Shown piece after piece: positions 8,106 through 15,504 of a stretch of 64,000 nucleotides of DNA (its first letter is position 1; each line of letters starts with the position of its first letter). The notes below the pieces were generated by a model that made no database searches, was not told the DNA's origin, and saw only the letters and a program-made list of their open reading frames with translations. A program made the translations under genes and the position numbers. Source of the DNA: Acetobacter oryzifermentans (GTDB lineage Bacteria; Pseudomonadota; Alphaproteobacteria; Acetobacterales; Acetobacteraceae); contig NZ_CP011120.1 of NCBI RefSeq assembly GCF_001628715.1, positions 682,001 to 746,000 on the forward strand, in the 5' to 3' direction.

Positions 8106-8930
8106 TTAGCTTATGCCCGCAATGCGCGCAAATTTACGCTGACGGCTGAAAAACAGTTTTTCCGCAATCCAGAACACAGCGCTCTGCCATTTGCCGTGGG
8201 GGGAAACGCCAATGGTTTTGAACACCATGTTGGTGACGCGCCGCAGATGCTGGGGCTGATAGTTTTTCATGGCGCGGGACATATACGCCGCAATGCAGCG
8301 CGTGTGGTCATACGGCATATCTGCGGGGTCATTGGTGGTGTGGTAGGCGGATGCCAGTTCGTCATCCTCGCTTTCCGTTACGCGGCCAAGGGCAATGCGT
8401 GCGCGTTGCAGCGTGCCAATTTTTTCGCGTTTTAGGTAGCGGTTCATGTGGTCGTAAAACAGTTTGAAGTGGCGGAACTCATCCGCGGCTATCTGTTTAC
8501 AAAGGGCTTTTAAAACGGGTTCTTCCGTAGCATCGGCCAGTGCGGAATAAAAAGAAGAGGTGCCTGTTTCCACCATACATCGGGCAATCAGTTCCCCCGT
8601 GCGGGAGCCACGGACAGATTGCTCCACTTCCAGCGGAATCTGGTAAAAATCCCGGTAGCGCTCAAAGGCGGCGTGGTAATCCCACGTAGGGTCTGCCAGC
8701 ATGGCCCAACGGCCCAGTGCATCACCATGCTGCACTTCTTCTATGGCCCAGTGGTCTGCTGCTTCTCTAAAGTCCGGATCATCGCGGAACACATTATTAA
8801 GGTACAGCGCGTAATCCACACTGTTGCGTTCCACCACCGAGGCCGCCTTGATGGCAGGCACCAATTGCGGATCTACTTTAGAGGGATCAAACTGATCCCA
8901 AGGCAGTTGGTCGATCTGCCAGTGTTTCAT
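8106..8930 (-). CDS. Ferritin-like di-iron domain protein
   Basis: This 274-residue soluble protein is mainly helical, with an evenly spaced carboxylate/histidine set expected for a di-iron four-helix bundle: E34, E65-x-x-H68, E121 and E151-x-x-H154. The sequences EEVQHGD and DEFRHFK are the two ExxH motifs. Related families include acyl-ACP desaturases and rubrerythrin-like oxidases; the reaction is unknown. Start codon ATG at 8930 is preceded by GGGAGG at a good distance. It is followed by the oppositely coded terminator region of no shared operon, and upstream lies the terminator of the thioesterase gene, so it is probably monocistronic. Confidence 0.75.
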   Translation of the reverse strand: MKHWQIDQLPWDQFDPSKVDPQLVPAIKAASVVERNSVDYALYLNNVFRDDPDFREAADHWAIEEVQHGDALGRWAMLADPTWDYHAAFERYRDFYQIPLEVEQSVRGSRTGELIARCMVETGTSSFYSALADATEEPVLKALCKQIAADEFRHFKLFYDHMNRYLKREKIGTLQRARIALGRVTESEDDELASAYHTTNDPADMPYDHTRCIAAYMSRAMKNYQPQHLRRVTNMVFKTIGVSPHGKWQSAVFWIAEKLFFSRQRKFARIAGIS

Positions 8931-9019
8931 AAGCCCGGGCCTCCCTTTCCTGCCTTTGTTTACGCGTGTGCGTGGTTTATATGCCGTGCAGGTTGGGTTT
9001 GCGCCAGAGCCAAGGCATG

Positions 9020-9060
9020 AAAAAACCTGATGGCCGGATTTCTAGACCATCCGGCCTTGG
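9020..9060 (-). terminator. Rho-independent terminator after the thioesterase gene
   Basis: On the minus strand, GGCCGGAT and ATCCGGCC arms (9032-9057) form a hairpin, followed shortly by TTTTTTC. It separates the thioesterase gene from the ferritin-like gene. Confidence 0.8.
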
Positions 9061-9164
9061 CGTGAAAAGCTGAAAAAAGGCCCTACAGCCAGATAACACT
9101 CAAGGTGTGTTCTGGCTGCCTTACTATAACGCGGCAGGGGCTTATAAAGGTGCTGCGTGCTGTT

Positions 9165-9605
9165 TTAGCCTGCGTTGGGGGGCACAATTTCTGGCAGCTC
9201 ATCACCCGGCTGCGCGGGCGGAAGCGGGCGGGGGCGGCGGTTTTCATCCAGCGCCACAAAAATAAATTCGCCTTCCGTTACCTTGGATGTCAGATGTGTG
9301 TGGCGGGCGCGGCGCCATGTTTCTACATGAATGGTAAGCGATGTGCGGCCCGCGCGGATAATGCGGGTGTAGATGCTCACCTCATCCCCCACCACCACGG
9401 GTTCCATAAACACAAGGCTGTTGATGGCAATGGTGGCACACCGCCCATTGGCCCGAAAAGCTGCCGTGGTGCCCGCTGCAAGATCCATCTGAGAAACAAT
9501 CCACCCCCCAAACACGTCTCCCGCCGGGTTGGTATCTGTGGGCATGGCTACCACGCGGATGGTGGGGATATCGGTTGGGATTTGCGAATTATCTGAACGG
9601 GGCAT
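9165..9605 (-). CDS. yciA: Acyl-CoA thioesterase, YciA family
   Basis: This 146-residue hotdog-fold protein carries the YciA/acyl-CoA hydrolase motif MPTDTNPAGDVFGGWIVSQM at residues 21-40, including N26, and continues with D41 and the LVFMEPVVVGDEVSIY strand. Such enzymes hydrolyse short to long acyl-CoAs to free acid and CoA in the cytoplasm. The length is slightly above the E. coli protein because of a proline-rich tail (PRPLPPAQPGDELPE). AAGGA lies about 10 bases before the ATG at 9605. It appears monocistronic, with its own terminator at 9020-9060. Confidence 0.88.
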   Translation of the reverse strand: MPRSDNSQIPTDIPTIRVVAMPTDTNPAGDVFGGWIVSQMDLAAGTTAAFRANGRCATIAINSLVFMEPVVVGDEVSIYTRIIRAGRTSLTIHVETWRRARHTHLTSKVTEGEFIFVALDENRRPRPLPPAQPGDELPEIVPPNAG

Positions 9606-9789
9606 GCAGTACTGTTCCTTCTGGCAAGGGCCTTATGTTCTGACTTGCAGGGAAGAGAGCCGCCCTGCACGAAAGCATTGCCAGCAGGATAGCGCGTAAA
9701 CATGGCGGGGTGCAGCTTCAGTTTTTCGTGATCAAACCTGCCTTGAGCGTAACGCGGGGGCGGTTTGGCTGGCGCGTGCGGGGCCTGCG

Positions 9790-9901
9790 TGGCGGCAATG
9801 TAAAATTTTTCAAAACGTTTACTGTTTATAAAGGAATTTAAAATAAAAATAAATAACGTCCCGCGTTAATGCTTAATAAATAATTAACCGGGGCTTTATT
9901 C
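9790..9901. other. AT-rich leader upstream of Hint gene
   Basis: The 296-base gap 9606-9901 has no gene. Its last 110 bases become strongly AT-rich (runs such as AATTTAAAATAAAAATAAAT), unlike the surrounding coding DNA. The likely promoter of the Hint gene lies here, but no -35/-10 pair stands out among the many AT words. Confidence 0.5.
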
Positions 9902-11617
9902 ATGCAAAAGGACCCGTTGGCCATGGCCATCAATCTACTGTTTGACAAGGTTATAGATTACTCTGTTGAGGATCTGCTTAACCTTAACGTAACTGGCAAC
10001 ATTCTGGTCACGCGGGATGCTGGCACCCCGGCGGGTGACCCCGTGGTGGTAAACCTGAGTAATATTGCCGATGTGCAGGCGCTCAGCCGCATTGTGGTGG
10101 AAAACGGCGCAACAGTGGTGGCGGGTGGCGGCCTGGCATCTGTTGGGGCCATTAAAAATATTACGGTAGATGGTGGCACGCTGGAACTGGGGGGAAATAT
10201 TATTTCCGCCAATGTGCTAAGTTCTATCAATGTTGGGCCAGATGGCGGCAACATCAAGGTGGATAGTGCAGGCGTTGGTGTGGGTGTACTTTCCAACGTG
10301 GTCACGTTTATTGATTCAAACGGTAAAACAACAAGCACCGTTCCCCCAAACTTTACGGTAGATTTTCCGGATTCCTCCAATGTGTGGGGGTATTATGATC
10401 CACTCACAAACACCACCACGGTGGGGCTGGATCTGAATATTCTTAACGTTATTGACGTATCGCTTGGCCCAAGCATTAAGGTTTCTGGCAACCCATTTGG
10501 ATTAACATGGTATATTCCCAAGGAATGGACAAACACCTCCAACCCGGATGGCACGGGCGGTATTCTTATCTGCTATCTGGCTGGAAGCATGATCCGCACC
10601 CCCAATGGTGATGTAGCGGTAGAAGACCTGCGCGTGGGTGATACCGTGCTGGCTTATGGAAGGGGTGAAGCAGAACCCCGCCAGATTGTATGGGCAGGCC
10701 ATGCACAGGCTACGGTAAACCCCACCTTGGCGGATGATGAGGCCGGATACCCCGTGCGTATTGTGCAGGATGCCATAGCAGATGGCGTGCCTTACAAGGA
10801 TATGCTGGTAACGCCCGAACACTGCCTGTATTTTGATGGGCGCTTTGTGCCGGTACGTATGCTTGTAAATGGTAGCAGCATTTTTTACGATCGTACGTTT
10901 ACATCCTACACCTATTACCACATAGAAACGCCCGAACATGCTGTTATCATGGCGGATGGTGTGCTGAGCGAAAGTTACCTGGATACGGGCAATCGTACCA
11001 GCTTCCGCAGTTCTGGCGTTGTGCTGGCCAGCATTGGCAGCAAACCGCGCAATTGGTCTGTAGATGCCGCAGCCCCTTTGTGCACGCAAAAAGAATTTGT
11101 GCAGCCTTTGTTTGAAAAAATTGCAAACAGGGATAACGCTTTGGGGCATGCCTCTGCACAGCCTGCCCCGCGTGAGTTGCTGACAGACCCGGATATCTGC
11201 CTGCAAACCAACACCGGCAAGCGTATTCGGGCCATAAAGGTGCAGGATGGGTATTATACCTTTATGCTGCCAGAAAATGTGCAAAGCGTGCAGATTGTCT
11301 CCCGCGCAAGCCGCCCGTGTGATGTAGAAGGCCCGTTTGTAGATGACCGGCGCAAATTGGGTGTGGCCATTGGGCAGGTAACCCTGTGTGATACCCAAAA
11401 TATGCAGGAAATTTCAACGCATTTACAAAATGAAGATATCCCCGGCTGGTACGTTCTGGAACACGGTGGCGCAGCCCGCTGGACAAATGGCAACGCCATG
11501 CTGGATCTGGAAAGCCAATCAACATCTGGCTTGCGTATGCTAAGCATGCAGGTATTGGCTGCTGGCCCGTATCTGGCATCAGACACGCCAGCACATCGGC
11601 TTGCCAAAACGGCCTGA
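9902..11617 (+). CDS. Hint-domain protein (paralogue A)
   Basis: This 571-residue protein has a short strand-loop-strand passenger (residues about 10-220, rich in V, N, G and T, no signal peptide) and a Hint domain starting CYLAGSMIRTPNGDVAVEDL at C224. The TPEH motif is at T304-H307, and the domain closes with SESYLDTGNR. A C-terminal domain (about 400-571) contains VSRASRPCDVEGPFVDDRRKLGVAI-type sequence shared with the protein at 18782-20509. The Hint residues for self-cleavage are intact. The ATG at 9902 lacks a good SD; ATG 9923 is preceded by AAAGGA and is a real alternative. An AT-rich leader lies upstream and a strong terminator downstream. Confidence 0.8.
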   Translation: MQKDPLAMAINLLFDKVIDYSVEDLLNLNVTGNILVTRDAGTPAGDPVVVNLSNIADVQALSRIVVENGATVVAGGGLASVGAIKNITVDGGTLELGGNIISANVLSSINVGPDGGNIKVDSAGVGVGVLSNVVTFIDSNGKTTSTVPPNFTVDFPDSSNVWGYYDPLTNTTTVGLDLNILNVIDVSLGPSIKVSGNPFGLTWYIPKEWTNTSNPDGTGGILICYLAGSMIRTPNGDVAVEDLRVGDTVLAYGRGEAEPRQIVWAGHAQATVNPTLADDEAGYPVRIVQDAIADGVPYKDMLVTPEHCLYFDGRFVPVRMLVNGSSIFYDRTFTSYTYYHIETPEHAVIMADGVLSESYLDTGNRTSFRSSGVVLASIGSKPRNWSVDAAAPLCTQKEFVQPLFEKIANRDNALGHASAQPAPRELLTDPDICLQTNTGKRIRAIKVQDGYYTFMLPENVQSVQIVSRASRPCDVEGPFVDDRRKLGVAIGQVTLCDTQNMQEISTHLQNEDIPGWYVLEHGGAARWTNGNAMLDLESQSTSGLRMLSMQVLAAGPYLASDTPAHRLAKTA

Positions 11618-11668
11618 AGGTTTGGTATAAAAAGTGGGGTGGTTTGAAAACACCCTGCTCTACACGTT

Positions 11669-11718
11669 AAAAAACGGGGTATCGGCTGCTTTTGTGCAAG
11701 TCGGAGCCCCGTTTTTTT
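11669..11718 (+). terminator. Rho-independent terminator after Hint gene A
   Basis: AAAAACGGGG (11670-11679) pairs with CCCCGTTTTT (11707-11716), followed by TT. The loop is long (27 bases) and can fold internally. Located 50 bases after the stop. Confidence 0.75.
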
Positions 11719-11840
11719 ATTGGCTTTGGGCTTTTTGTGCGGCGTGCAGACCCCACACCATGCGGCGTGCCCACTACAAAGCCTTGCAAGGGCAGCCATA
11801 CTGGCCCACGTGGTACATAAAAATGTAAGATACTGCCGCG

Positions 11841-12992
11841 TTAGTTGCGGATGAGCATGTAATTAACCGTCACATCAAAGTTAATGAACTTATCTTTCAT
11901 ATCCGGCGGCACGGGTGGCAGTTGCGCCCCGTGGAACATGCCTATTGTTGCGGAATCCAGATCGGAGGAGCCAGAGCCGCTGGTCAGGAACACTTTGAAC
12001 ACATGCCCCGTGCGATCTAGAATAACATGCACCGAGGATGGGCCTTCATCCCCTCGTTCTGCCGCATCTGGCGGGTAATACAGGTGGCGCTGGATCCATT
12101 CATCAATTTCTGCCGCGTAATCACTGCTCACGCCATGCACTGTGGTGCGCGATGCGTAATGGGCGTTCAGCTCACCATTTTCCACCATCGGGCCAATGGA
12201 AAGATCAACCGGGGCGCTGGAACCACCGGGGCGGCCATGCTGCTTGCGGCGTGGGGCTGGGGCCTCGTTAAAGGACATATCCATTGGGTGGTCCAGCGGA
12301 GAGGGCTTGTGGTGGCTGGGTCGGGGCGTGGGCTTGGCGTGCGGTGTGGGGCGCGCAGGCTGTGGCGTTTTGGGTTTGTGGCCCGTAACCGGGTGAGAGG
12401 GTTTGGTTTGTGTTTTATTTTCCACCGGCTTGGGCAGCCCATCATCAGATGGCGGCAGAATGGGGGCGGAGGGTGCTTCCTCTGCCGGGGGTGTGGGCGT
12501 GGGTTCGGCATCTGCCGGGGTTGGGGGTTCGCTGCTGGTCTGGGCGGCGTGTTTGGCCTCGTTCCCGCCACCAGCATCGGGGGATTGTGCGCCCACCATA
12601 CCGCTGGAAGCCTGCGGTTGAGAAAACACCATTTCCACCCCGGCGGATTGCTGGGCGGCATCGGGCGAGCCTTGGGGCTGATGGTGCGTGGCCTTATACA
12701 ACAAGGCGGCCAGCAGCAGCACATGTGCGAGAAAAGAGGCCGTAAGCACAGGCCCCAATGTGGGATCTGCGTATATTTCCTTGCGGATAAGCGGGGTAGA
12801 GGTGCCGCGTACGTTAACGCCGCGTGTGCGCGGTACAGGTGCTGCGGGAAAAAGCCGTGCGCGCACATCTTCCGTATCCGGTTGGGATGTGCGCTGGCTG
12901 GCGGGGTTTTCCGCAGCGTTTGTGCCGCTGTCGGGCAGCAGCCGGGGTTCCTGTCTGGCAGGATGGCGGGAAGAACTGAACCTGTCGATCAT
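11841..12992 (-). CDS. tonB: TonB-family energy transducer with extended cytoplasmic tail
   Basis: The 383-residue protein has a single membrane segment at about 81-99 containing S86-x3-H90, the Ser/His pair by which TonB couples to ExbBD. A long Pro/Lys/His-rich periplasmic spacer (about 130-270, repeated PTP, PKP and HPK words) is followed by a TonB C-terminal domain with YYPPDAAERGDEG and VFLTSGSGSSDLDSATIG. It delivers proton-motive energy to outer-membrane receptors; the TonB-dependent receptor at 15505-17955 is a nearby candidate partner. No exbB or exbD is in the window. The cytoplasmic tail of about 80 residues is much longer than in classical TonB. Start 12992 was chosen over 13046 because the extra residues look non-coding; it is not certain. 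Confidence 0.82.
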   Translation of the reverse strand: MIDRFSSSRHPARQEPRLLPDSGTNAAENPASQRTSQPDTEDVRARLFPAAPVPRTRGVNVRGTSTPLIRKEIYADPTLGPVLTASFLAHVLLLAALLYKATHHQPQGSPDAAQQSAGVEMVFSQPQASSGMVGAQSPDAGGGNEAKHAAQTSSEPPTPADAEPTPTPPAEEAPSAPILPPSDDGLPKPVENKTQTKPSHPVTGHKPKTPQPARPTPHAKPTPRPSHHKPSPLDHPMDMSFNEAPAPRRKQHGRPGGSSAPVDLSIGPMVENGELNAHYASRTTVHGVSSDYAAEIDEWIQRHLYYPPDAAERGDEGPSSVHVILDRTGHVFKVFLTSGSGSSDLDSATIGMFHGAQLPPVPPDMKDKFINFDVTVNYMLIRN

Positions 12993-13115
12993 GACCCGCC
13001 CGTTATTCTCCACCTGTTCCGCAGGGTTTACGCATACCGGCCCCATGCCAGTGTGGTGCGTATTGTGTCATGGCTGCTGCTGTGGTGCCAGAGAGAAGTT
13101 TGCACGAAGTTTGTG

Positions 13116-13159
13116 CCACACCGTATGGGCCTAGCACATGCATGGGCCATACGGTGTGG
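13116..13159. terminator. Long perfect inverted repeat, probable terminator
   Basis: Arms CCACACCGTATGG (13116-13128) and CCATACGGTGTGG (13147-13159) match over 13 bp with an 18-base loop. It lies just downstream of the M13 peptidase gene (minus strand) and upstream of tonB. There is no T-tract, so it may act as a rho-dependent pause, mRNA stabiliser or protein site. Confidence 0.55.
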
Positions 13160-13172
13160 GGCAGAGATAGCG

Positions 13173-15263
13173 TTACCAGATTTTTACGCGCTGATCTGGC
13201 GCAAGGTAGAGCTTATCTGTGGGCTGCACCTTCCACGCCTCGTACCACGCATCAATATTGTGCATGGGCATGTTCACCCGCGCCTGCGGGGGAGAGTGCG
13301 GATCTGTCACCACCAAGCGGCGGATGGTTTCTTCGCGCAGTTTTTCACGCCAGACCTGCGCCCAGCCAAGGAACACGCGCTGATCCCCCGTTAGGCCATC
13401 CAGTTCGGGCGCGGGCTTGCCTTTAAGTGCGGCATGATACGCATCTAGCGCCAGCGTAAGCCCACCCAGATCGGCAATGTTTTCACCCATTGTCAGCTTG
13501 CCGTTTACGTGTACGCCGGGCAGTACCTCAAACGCATCAAACTGTGCGCCAAGCCGGTCTGCCAGTTTTTGAAACCGGGCGGCATCTTCCTTTGTCCACC
13601 AATCATGCAGGCGGCCGTGTTCATCAAACTGGCGGCCTTCATCATCAAAGGAATGGGTCATTTCATGGCCGATCACGCCGCCAATGGCCCCGTAATTTAC
13701 GGCCATATCCGCCTTGGGGTTGAAGAATGGCGGTTGCAGAATGGCAGCGGGGAACACAACCTGATCAAACAGCGGGTTGTTGTAGGCGTTTACGGTTTGG
13801 GGTGTCATGTCCCATTCATCACGATCCACCGGCTGGTCTAGCCGTGCCAGCCAGTAGCGCCATTCATACGCCACGCCGTTGCGGGCATTGCCGTACACAT
13901 CGCCCTTATGCACCTCAAGGCTGGCATAATCGCGCCATTTATTGGGGTAGCCTACCTGAACTTCAAAGTTTTCAAGCTTGCGCAGCGCGGCCTGCTTGGT
14001 GGAAGGGCTCATCCACGTATTGTTGCGCAGGCGGATGCGGAAGGCGTCTTTCAAATCCGTGGTCAGCTTTTGCATGGTGGCGCGGTTTTCTGGCGGGAAG
14101 TAACGCTGCACATACACCTTGCCCAGCGCCATACCCATGGCGGAGCTGGTGGCCTGCACGCCGCGCTTCCACCGTGCAGGCAGAGAGGGCTGGCCGGTAA
14201 GGGATTTGGTAAGCGCAAAACGCGCCTGCTCAAACCGATCTGGCAGGTAGGATGTGGCGTTTTCTACCAGATGCGCGGCCAGCCATGCCCGCAGCGTATC
14301 CATATCCGTATCGGCCACCACGCGGGCTTCTTCCGTAATGGCGGAGGGTTCGCCCACAATCAGCACGCGCTTGTCCAGCCCCTGTTCGGGCAGGCCCGCG
14401 GCAGAGAGCCAGATAGACCATTCAAACCCCGGCGCGTTTTTGGCCAGATCTGCCACCGTCATCGGGTTGTAGGTTTTTTGCGGGTCGCGCAGGGTTTCAC
14501 GCGCCCAATGGGCTTTGGCTAGGCGTGTTTCAAACGTAACAATAGCTGTGGCGGCTTTTGCGGGTTCTGGCCAGTCTGCCAGTGTTAGCGCCTTTTCTAC
14601 ATAAGCCTGATAGGCCTTTTTCTTGCTGGCGAATTCCGGCTTCAGGTAATAATCGCGGTCTGGCAACCCCAGCCCGGCCTGATCCAGATTAAGCGCATAG
14701 CGTGTGGGGTCTTTTGCATCCGGGTTGATACCCAGAGAAAACGGTGAGAACTGGAAGTTGCCGGGGCAGGAGCCTGTAAGGGCTGCCAGATCAGAAGGTG
14801 TTTTAATGGCGCGAATGGCGTCCAGATCTTCCTTAAGCGGGCGGCTGCCAAGGCTTTCTACGGCTGCCTCATCCATATAGGAGGCGTAAAAGGTGCCCAG
14901 CTTTTCTTCAATACTCCGTGGATTTTCCACCGGATGGGCGGAAAGATCGTTCAGAATATCCTGTACCCGTGTGCGGGAAAGCTCGGCCAGCGCGTTGAAG
15001 GGGCCATAGCTTGTCATATCTGCGGGAATTTGCAGGTGGTCCAGATAGGTGCCGTTGGCGTAGCGGAAAAAGTCATTCCCCGGTTTTACGCTTAAGTCCC
15101 GGCCTTCCAGATCTACGCCCCAAGCGCCAAAGCTGGCGGGGGTTGGCTGCGCTGTGGGGGCAGATGGCGCAGCATGTGCGGGGGCACTGGCAGTGGCGCC
15201 AACAAGGGCGGCAGAAAGCAACAATGCGCCACGCAGGGAGGAACGGGAGAGGAAATTGGACAA
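13173..15263 (-). CDS. M13-family zinc metallopeptidase, secreted
   Basis: This neprilysin/PepO-like enzyme of 696 residues has a signal peptide (basic start, then GALLLSAALVGATASAPAHA), an N-terminal helical M13 lobe beginning with SVKPGNDFFRYANGTYLD, and a catalytic domain with HEMTH (H533, E534, H537), the downstream GENIADLGG (third ligand Glu and Asp) and TVNAYNNP substrate-binding motif. It should cleave peptides in the periplasm. An ATG at 15368 would add 35 non-homologous residues. A TTG at 15263 is preceded by GCGGAG seven bases away and puts the signal peptide at the N-terminus, so I chose it. It is divergent from the TonB-dependent receptor. Its role with the adjacent TonB genes, such as peptide handling, is speculative. 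Confidence 0.87.
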   Translation of the reverse strand: MSNFLSRSSLRGALLLSAALVGATASAPAHAAPSAPTAQPTPASFGAWGVDLEGRDLSVKPGNDFFRYANGTYLDHLQIPADMTSYGPFNALAELSRTRVQDILNDLSAHPVENPRSIEEKLGTFYASYMDEAAVESLGSRPLKEDLDAIRAIKTPSDLAALTGSCPGNFQFSPFSLGINPDAKDPTRYALNLDQAGLGLPDRDYYLKPEFASKKKAYQAYVEKALTLADWPEPAKAATAIVTFETRLAKAHWARETLRDPQKTYNPMTVADLAKNAPGFEWSIWLSAAGLPEQGLDKRVLIVGEPSAITEEARVVADTDMDTLRAWLAAHLVENATSYLPDRFEQARFALTKSLTGQPSLPARWKRGVQATSSAMGMALGKVYVQRYFPPENRATMQKLTTDLKDAFRIRLRNNTWMSPSTKQAALRKLENFEVQVGYPNKWRDYASLEVHKGDVYGNARNGVAYEWRYWLARLDQPVDRDEWDMTPQTVNAYNNPLFDQVVFPAAILQPPFFNPKADMAVNYGAIGGVIGHEMTHSFDDEGRQFDEHGRLHDWWTKEDAARFQKLADRLGAQFDAFEVLPGVHVNGKLTMGENIADLGGLTLALDAYHAALKGKPAPELDGLTGDQRVFLGWAQVWREKLREETIRRLVVTDPHSPPQARVNMPMHNIDAWYEAWKVQPTDKLYLAPDQRVKIW

Positions 15264-15504
15264 ATGGAGTCTCCGCTTTCTTTCTTCTGGGTCTGATGCG
15301 TGGGGCAAGCCCCACTTCTCAGAGTGTTCGGAAACAAAGAATATTCTGCCCCACCTTAGCCTTGGCATGGAAGGCTGCCTACCCCGTGCAGTAAGGGCAA
15401 TGTTAGCAGGCCCTACGAGAATGAATTTTTCTGCCAGCCCTGTATGTGTGCTTGCATCTTGCAGGCATCCCCCGCATTAGGGGGCTGAAACACACATAAA
15501 TGTT

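Noticed and set aside
12027..13394. 455-codon plus-strand frame across tonB and the M13 gene end
   Set aside because: It overlaps two supported genes on the other strand and shows no family features.
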